Under the pieces are notes generated by a model, which had not been told where the DNA came from, searched no databases, and saw only the letters and a program-made list of their open reading frames with translations. Position numbers and translations under genes: made by a program. From positions 1 to 39,294 of the forward strand of contig JABDBW010000017.1 of NCBI GenBank assembly GCA_013288485.1: DNA of 39,294 nucleotides. The letters run 5' to 3'. Origin of the DNA: Bacteroidota bacterium (lineage in GTDB: Bacteria > Bacteroidota > Bacteroidia > Sphingobacteriales > Sphingobacteriaceae). Shown in pieces: positions 30,396-39,294 of this stretch. How positions within the stretch are numbered: the stretch's first letter is position 1; the number at the start of each line of letters is the position of its first letter.

Positions 30396-30890
30396 TTAAC
30401 GAGGAGTAAGAGGTGGGGAATAGTTGGGTGGCTTGGTATGTACTTTAGGATTATTTACATCAAAGAAAATAGGCATTACATATCGAACCCGCGTAGGTTT
30501 ACCATTTTGTGTACCCGGTTCAAACTTAACATTTTGCAATACTCTTGCACATTCATCGCTCAATTCTATAGACGGAGACCTAAATGCTTTAATATCGGTT
30601 AAGCTGCCGTCTTTTTCTATAACGAAGGTCATCACAACATTGCCGCCCACCTTTTTTCTTAATGCTTTTTTGGGATAAATGATCTTTTCATTTAAATATT
30701 TAAAAAGGCTATCAAATCCTCCGGGATAACCCGGCTCTGGCCATACTACCCATCCTTTTTCCCCATCCATAAACGGCTTAGGTTCGGGAATATTTGGTAT
30801 ACTATCAGGAATAGACCTATCGTCACGAACCTGGCCATTTACAATAAGTGCAAAACAACATATTATGATAAGCATGCCATACCTTTTCAT
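30396..30890 (-). CDS. energy transducer TonB-like C-terminal domain protein
   Basis: FKYLNEKIIYPKKALRKKVGGNVVMTFVIEKDGSLTDIKAFRSPSIELSDECARVLQNVKFEPGTQNGKPTRVRYVMPIFF. Confidence 0.88.
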   Translation of the reverse strand: MKRYGMLIIICCFALIVNGQVRDDRSIPDSIPNIPEPKPFMDGEKGWVVWPEPGYPGGFDSLFKYLNEKIIYPKKALRKKVGGNVVMTFVIEKDGSLTDIKAFRSPSIELSDECARVLQNVKFEPGTQNGKPTRVRYVMPIFFDVNNPKVHTKPPNYSPPLTPR

Positions 30891-30940
30891 AATATAAAGT
30901 TAATGATAATCTTGTAGCAAATAGTTTAGGTTTATAAACG

Positions 30941-30973
30941 CAAAAAAGCCCGTCATCTTCCGATGGCGGGCTT
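30941..30973 (-). terminator. Rho-independent terminator of the rRNA operon
   Basis: Minus strand AAGCCCGCCATC-GGAA-GATGACGGGCTT followed by a T-rich tract (11 of 12 bp paired, GGAA loop). Confidence 0.85.
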
Positions 30974-31002
30974 ATTCCGCCTTTGGCGGATAAAATAAAA
31001 TT

Positions 31003-31110
31003 GGGCACCGACCTACTCTCCCACGTATTACCGCAGTACCATCGGCTCTGGCGGGCTTGACTTCTCTGTTCGGAATGGGAAGAGGTAGACACCGCCGATA
31101 TAGGCACCTG
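31003..31110 (-). rRNA. rrf: 5S ribosomal RNA (ends approximate)
   Basis: Reverse complement: GGTGCCTATATCGGCGGTGTCTACCTCTTCCCATTCCGAACAGAGAAGTCAAGCCCGCC...GTGGGAGAGTAGGTCGGTGCCC. Confidence 0.93.
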
Positions 31111-31119
31111 AATTTCTTT

Positions 31120-31174
31120 GAGGTAAAAGGCTGGAAGGTAAAAGGTTTTTCCTTTCGCTTCCTTACGTTTTTAC
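31120..31174. repeat. GGTAAAAGG-word inverted repeat, 23S-5S spacer
   Basis: gaggtaaaaggctggaaggtaaaagg ttttt cctttcgcttccttacgtttttacc. Confidence 0.75.
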
Positions 31175-31205
31175 CCGGTATTTTATTTGTTTAACCGGCC
31201 CAAAA

Positions 31206-31370
31206 CCATGAACTATCATCCATGAACTATGAACCAATAAAACAATGACAAAAATTGAAAGAAGTAATTCAAGAGAAAACAACAGTTTATTATTATCTGT
31301 CTGTTGTTTTGTTGTGGTTGATAGTTCATGGTTCATGGCTACATATTACTATGAACTATGATCCATTTGC
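31206..31370. repeat. ATGAACTATGAACC-word inverted repeat, 23S-5S spacer
   Basis: ccatgaactatcatccatgaactatgaacc ... tgatagttcatggttcatgg ... actatgaactatgatcc. Confidence 0.8.
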
Positions 31371-31391
31371 TATCAACCTTTAATTCAACAC

Positions 31392-34281
<2,890 letters not shown>

Positions 34282-34341
34282 TACCATTGCCGCCTTTTGC
34301 TCGGCACGGTATGCTTTTTGATTCTTGTTGTGTCCGGCAGA

Positions 34342-34407
34342 TCCAAGAGTCAGGATTCAAGAGCCAAGACGAATCTTGATCCTTGTTTCTTTATTCTTGT
34401 CTCTTTC
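34342..34407. repeat. AAGAATCAAGA-word inverted repeat, 16S-23S ITS
   Basis: atccaagagtcaggattcaagagccaagacgaatcttgatccttgtttctttattcttgtctc. Confidence 0.7.
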
Positions 34408-34480
34408 AGAGCCCCAACAGTCCTCTACTGTTGTTTTCTCTTTTTTTACTTCTTCCAATATGTCAAAGAACGTTCGTTTT

Positions 34481-34550
34481 GAGGTAAAAGGTGAAAGGTT
34501 TTGAGGTAAAAGGTATTACCTTTCGCCTTTAACCTTTAGGCCTTTAACCT
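34481..34550. repeat. GGTAAAAGGT-word inverted repeat, 16S-23S ITS
   Basis: gaggtaaaaggtgaaaggttttgaggtaaaaggta ttacctttcgcctttaacctttaggcctttaacct. Confidence 0.8.
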
Positions 34551-34556
34551 AAAACT

Positions 34557-34633
34557 TGGTGGAGAATAACGGATTCGAACCGTTGACCCTCTGCGTGCAA
34601 GGCAGATGCTCTAGCCAGCTGAGCTAATCCCCC
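34557..34633 (-). tRNA. tRNA-Ala (anticodon TGC), CCA encoded
   Basis: Reverse complement GGGGGATTAGCTCAGCTGGCTAGAGCATCTGCCTTGCACGCAGAGGGTCAACGGTTCGAATCCGTTATTCTCCACCA. Confidence 0.97.
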
Positions 34634-34640
34634 CTTAGAT

Positions 34641-34674
34641 TGAGTTTGCAGTTCTGAGTTTGCAGTTCTGAGTT
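34641..34674. repeat. TGAGTTTGCAGTTC 14-mer tandem repeat (2.4 copies)
   Basis: tgagtttgcagttc tgagtttgcagttc tgagtt. Confidence 0.95.
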
Positions 34675-34727
34675 CCTTAACTCATTACGCACAACTCATT
34701 ACTTTTAACTGCGGCTCCGCCGCAATG

Positions 34728-34802
34728 TAGTCCCGAGCAGATTTGAACTGCTGACCCCTACATTATCAGTGTAGTGCTCTAACCAAACTGAGCTACAGGA
34801 CT
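34728..34802 (-). tRNA. tRNA-Ile (anticodon GAT), CCA not encoded
   Basis: Reverse complement AGTCCTGTAGCTCAGTTTGGTTAGAGCACTACACTGATAATGTAGGGGTCAGCAGTTCAAATCTGCTCGGGACTA. Confidence 0.96.
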
Positions 34803-34806
34803 TTTT

Positions 34807-34840
34807 TGAGTTTGCAGTTTTGAGTTTGCAGTTTTGAGTT
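34807..34840. repeat. TGAGTTTGCAGTTT 14-mer tandem repeat (2.4 copies)
   Basis: tgagtttgcagttt tgagtttgcagttt tgagtt. Confidence 0.95.
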
Positions 34841-34968
34841 GTTAGCTTCGCTTTTGCTAACTGCCAACTGCCTTCTGCCTACTGATAACTGCCAACCGAG
34901 TGTCCCTGCCCCAGCGGGCCGGCACCACATAGATGGCTTCATCTTTGGGTTTACTTTTTGTTATTAAT

Positions 34969-35052
34969 GAGTGAATTAGTGAATGAATGAATTAGTGAAT
35001 GTTTGAACCATTCAGGCCTAATCAACTATTCTCTAATCAACTAATCATCTAA
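34969..35052. repeat. GTGAATTAGTGAATGA-word repeat, 16S-tRNA spacer
   Basis: gagtgaattagtgaatgaatgaattagtgaatg ... ctaatcaactattctctaatcaactaatcatctaac. Confidence 0.75.
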
Positions 35053-35123
35053 CTTTAAGAAATTTAAATCATGCAGTAAGCAGTTTTGCTCATTTTGGGA
35101 AGCGGAATGGGAGATATTGCTCC

Positions 35124-36646
<1,523 letters not shown>

Positions 36647-36773
36647 TAAAATGTTTAGTCTGACTTCCCGACCCTATTATTAATAATAGAATCTGATTAA
36701 TCATTGTTATTGTATTCTTTATACAATATCTCCGCTTTCTTTCCGATTCTTCCTTCGTAAGCGCCCTCTTCTC

Positions 36774-36875
36774 TTAGTTATTAGTTATTGGTTATTCAGT
36801 TATTGGTTCCCGGCCGCTCGTTATTACTAACTGCTTTCTCTTACTGCTAACTGCTAACTTAAAACTGCCAACTTC
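36774..36875. repeat. AGTTATTGGTTATT / ACTGCTAACTGCTAACT word repeats in rRNA leader
   Basis: cttagttattagttattggttattcagttattggttcc ... ttattactaactgctttctcttactgctaactgctaacttaaaactgccaactt. Confidence 0.75.
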
Positions 36876-37051
36876 CTTAAAAGCCCGCTCACTGCATGAT
36901 TTTCTATTCCTTATAAGAACTTTCTTAGTTCGCTTCGCAGCAAACTTTGTATTTTGGTTATCACCTTTAACAGTGATTACTTTTTCAATTTTTGTATGCC
37001 GGAAATCGCTTCCGGCAACCGCTTTATTTAACGCCCCTTGTTTTGGGACTG

Positions 37052-37081
37052 CAAAGGTACGAACCTTTTCTGCTTCTGCAA
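37052..37081 (-). promoter_or_regulatory. rRNA promoter P2 (TTG-N19-TACCTTTG)
   Basis: Plus strand CAAAGGTA 37052-37059, 19-nt spacer, CAA 37079-37081; matches the Bacteroidota TTG-N19-TAnnTTTG architecture. Confidence 0.8.
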
Positions 37082-37146
37082 GATATATTATTAAATATTT
37101 TTTTCTTGAATTTTCAGAGCCATTTCGCTATGTTTTTTGCGGGCTG

Positions 37147-37177
37147 CAAAGTTACACCGAATTTTGGCTTATTCAAA
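37147..37177 (-). promoter_or_regulatory. rRNA promoter P1 (TTTG-N19-TAACTTTG)
   Basis: Plus strand CAAAGTTA 37147-37154, 19-nt spacer, CAAA 37174-37177. Confidence 0.8.
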
Positions 37178-37344
37178 TGGTTTTTACTATTAAAACATAA
37201 ATCTTTGCAAATCAGGCGTAAAATTTAAAGGCAGCTTGTTAGCTCAATACTATCTTCCGGCACCATTCGTTAAAAGATGTTAAAACAGCACCATATATAT
37301 ACATAGAATAAAAACACGCTATATATTAGCCGGTAAATAAATAA

Positions 37345-37375
37345 TTGACTGTTTTATAATATTCCCTTATCTTTG
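37345..37375 (+). promoter_or_regulatory. promoter of bamD operon (TTG-N20-TATCTTTG)
   Basis: ttgactgttttataatattcccttatctttg, ending 5 nt before the ATG. Confidence 0.7.
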
Positions 37376-37379
37376 CAAA

Positions 37380-38303
37380 ATGTTTAAAAAACACCAAGCG
37401 CTATTTGCCGGTATTTTACTTGTATTGATCTTTGCAGTAGCAGGCTGCAAAACCAAGTATGAAAAACTAAAAGCAAGTAATGATAACGCCAAAAAATTCC
37501 AGGAAGGTAAAAGGCTGTATGATAAAAAAGAATACAGCAAAGCATTGGGGCTATTTGAAACCCTGCTAACCCGTTATCGTGGCCAGGATGGGGCCGTGGA
37601 CCTATTTTATTATAATGCGTACACTAACTACAGATTAAAGGATTATACAGCAGCGGCTTATCATTTTAAAGATTTTGCTACTTCCTATCCATCGGACCCA
37701 CGCGCAGAGGAATGTAGGTTTTTAACAGCCTATTGCTATTACCTGGATGCGCCTGTATTTTCGTTAGACCAGGAGAACACCTTAAAGTGTATCGAATCAT
37801 TACAATTGTTTATTAACCTTTACCCTAAAAGCGAACGTGATGCCGAGGCGAGTAAACTGATACAAAACCTGCGCGACAGGCTGGAGCAAAAGGCCTATGC
37901 CAATGCAAAAATGTATTTAACCATAGGCGAGAACCAGTCGGCTGTTATAGCATTTGGTAATATGCTGCGCGATTACCCCGATACTAAATATGCTGAAGAA
38001 TTGGAATTTTTAACTATAAAAGCACAATATGCATACGCCCACGAAAGCCGTGAATATAAACAGGAAGAGCGGTACACTCAAACCATAACGGATGCTGACC
38101 TGTTTGTTGATAAATACCCGAAGAGCGCTTATGTAAGCCAGGCCCAGGCGGTAAAAAAAGATAGCCAAAGCGCTATCCTTTCGGTAAAAAGGTTGATGGC
38201 TGAGGCGCTCAATAATGACCGGATTGCCCGGAGGCTAGCTAAAAAAGATTCTGTAGCTATACCACTTTCAGAGAAACCTGACCTTAATAAAAAAATTCCA
38301 TAA
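37380..38303 (+). CDS. bamD: outer membrane protein assembly factor BamD (lipoprotein)
   Basis: Lipobox-like LIFAVAGCKTKYEKLKASND; TPR-like GKRLYDKKEYSKALGLFETLLTRYRGQDGAVDLFYYNAYTNYRLKDYTAAAYHFKDFATSYP. Confidence 0.92.
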   Translation: MFKKHQALFAGILLVLIFAVAGCKTKYEKLKASNDNAKKFQEGKRLYDKKEYSKALGLFETLLTRYRGQDGAVDLFYYNAYTNYRLKDYTAAAYHFKDFATSYPSDPRAEECRFLTAYCYYLDAPVFSLDQENTLKCIESLQLFINLYPKSERDAEASKLIQNLRDRLEQKAYANAKMYLTIGENQSAVIAFGNMLRDYPDTKYAEELEFLTIKAQYAYAHESREYKQEERYTQTITDADLFVDKYPKSAYVSQAQAVKKDSQSAILSVKRLMAEALNNDRIARRLAKKDSVAIPLSEKPDLNKKIP

Positions 38304-38313
38304 TTAAAAAGAT

Positions 38314-38658
38314 ATGAGTAACAACGTAATTAATACAACAACAAACAAACCTGCTATAGCCAGCAGTACAGTAACCCGTGATCTGCGTGAACTGGATGTA
38401 GAAACAGGCAACATTTATGAGTCGCTGGTGATTATGTCAAAAAGGGCGAACCAGATATCAAATAATATAAAGGAAGAATTGCATCAAAAACTTTCGGAGT
38501 TTGCTTCGTCAAATGATAACCTGGAAGAGATATTCGAAAATCGCGAGCAAATAGAAATATCTAAATATTACGAAAAATTGCCGAAACCTTCATTGGTTGC
38601 AGTTCAGGAATTTTTAGATGGCAAAATTTACTACCGCAATCCTACAAAAGAAGTATAA
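38314..38658 (+). CDS. rpoZ: DNA-directed RNA polymerase omega subunit (Bacteroidota type)
   Basis: TVTRDLRELDVETGNIYESLVIMSKRANQISNNIKEELHQKLSEFAS; conserved position between bamD and coaBC. Confidence 0.85.
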   Translation: MSNNVINTTTNKPAIASSTVTRDLRELDVETGNIYESLVIMSKRANQISNNIKEELHQKLSEFASSNDNLEEIFENREQIEISKYYEKLPKPSLVAVQEFLDGKIYYRNPTKEV

Positions 38659-38680
38659 GCTTCTTTTAATTCAAATCCTT

Positions 38681-38733
38681 AAAGTCAAAATTCAAAAATA
38701 TTTGGTTTTCCAGTTTTTTTGAATTTTGGCTTT
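38681..38733. repeat. AATTCAAAA-word inverted repeat
   Basis: aaagtcaaaattcaaaaa (38681-38698) versus tttttgaattttggcttt (38716-38733), 17/18 complementary. Confidence 0.85.
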
Positions 38734-38753
38734 TTATTTTTTACTTTAACAAG

Positions 38754-39294
38754 ATGCTTGAGGGTAAAAAGGTTATTATGGGTGTATGCGGCAGTATAGC
38801 TGCTTATAAATCGGCTTTGCTGGTTAGGCTGCTTATTAAAGCGGGTGCCCATGTGCAGGTGGTTATGACCGCCGATGCTATTAACTTCATTACCCCTTTA
38901 ACCCTCTCCACCCTTTCAAAAAACCCGGTACTGTCCGATTATTTCAAGCCCGAAAGCGGCGAGTGGAACAATCATGTGGAGTTAGGTTTATGGGCCGACC
39001 TGTTTATCATTGCCCCTGCAAGCGCCAATACTTTAGCCAAAATGGCGGGCGGTTTAACCGATAATTTATTGACTGCTGTATACCTATCAGCCAAATGCCC
39101 GGTGTATTTTGCGCCGGCTATGGACCTAGATATGTGGAAGCACCCCTCAACTACCAAAAATATAGCCAGGCTCCAATCATTCGGAAATGTAATGATAGCC
39201 CCCGGTTATGGCGAGCTAGCCAGTGGGCTCCAGGGCGAAGGTCGCATGGCCGAGCCTGAAGAGATCATGGCTTTTATAGCTGCCGATATTAAAA
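38754..39294 (+). CDS. coaBC: bifunctional phosphopantothenoylcysteine decarboxylase/phosphopantothenate-cysteine ligase, 3' truncated
   Basis: MLEGKKVIMGVCGSIAAYKSALLVRLLIKAGAHVQVVMTADAINFITPLTLSTLS...LWADLFIIAPASANTLAKMAGGLTDNLLTAVYLSAKCPVYFAPAMDLDMW; open to the window end, absent from the ORF track. Confidence 0.95.
   Translation, partial: MLEGKKVIMGVCGSIAAYKSALLVRLLIKAGAHVQVVMTADAINFITPLTLSTLSKNPVLSDYFKPESGEWNNHVELGLWADLFIIAPASANTLAKMAGGLTDNLLTAVYLSAKCPVYFAPAMDLDMWKHPSTTKNIARLQSFGNVMIAPGYGELASGLQGEGRMAEPEEIMAFIAADIK

Noticed and set aside
34641-34840. CRISPR-like array from tandem 14-mers
   Set aside because: Units are contiguous without spacers and are only 14 nt; no cas genes in the window.

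Overview
The window looks like a chromosomal segment from a Bacteroidota bacterium, probably Sphingobacteriaceae (Mucilaginibacter/Pedobacter-like). This rests on TAnnTTTG-type promoters, protein family content and gene order. Most of it is housekeeping. It contains dnaA, a UDP/dTDP-sugar cluster (ugd, UXS-like, galE, rfbB, PHP phosphatase), waaA/kdtA, ispH, hemH, a two-component system, one complete minus-strand rRNA operon (16S, tRNA-Ile(GAT), tRNA-Ala(TGC), 23S, 5S), and bamD, rpoZ and a truncated coaBC. There are also two toxin-antitoxin-like loci, one of which has a frameshifted VapC. I found no CRISPR array, prophage or IS element. The most unexplained structure is a set of short low-complexity 'word' repeats. 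Each locus uses its own word (for example GGTAAAAGGT, ACCACTC, TTTGAAAAT, TGAGTTTGCAGTT, ATGAACTATGAACC, AATTCAAAA). Many are arranged as imperfect inverted repeats. They sit in convergent or co-directional spacers and rRNA spacers but not in the simple divergent promoter spacers. One set, 4 x ACCACTC, lies in frame inside waaA. Other observations include paired rRNA promoters, long-range stems flanking 23S and 16S, and a perfect 40-nt palindrome. All calls were made by reading the sequence; no database search was run.
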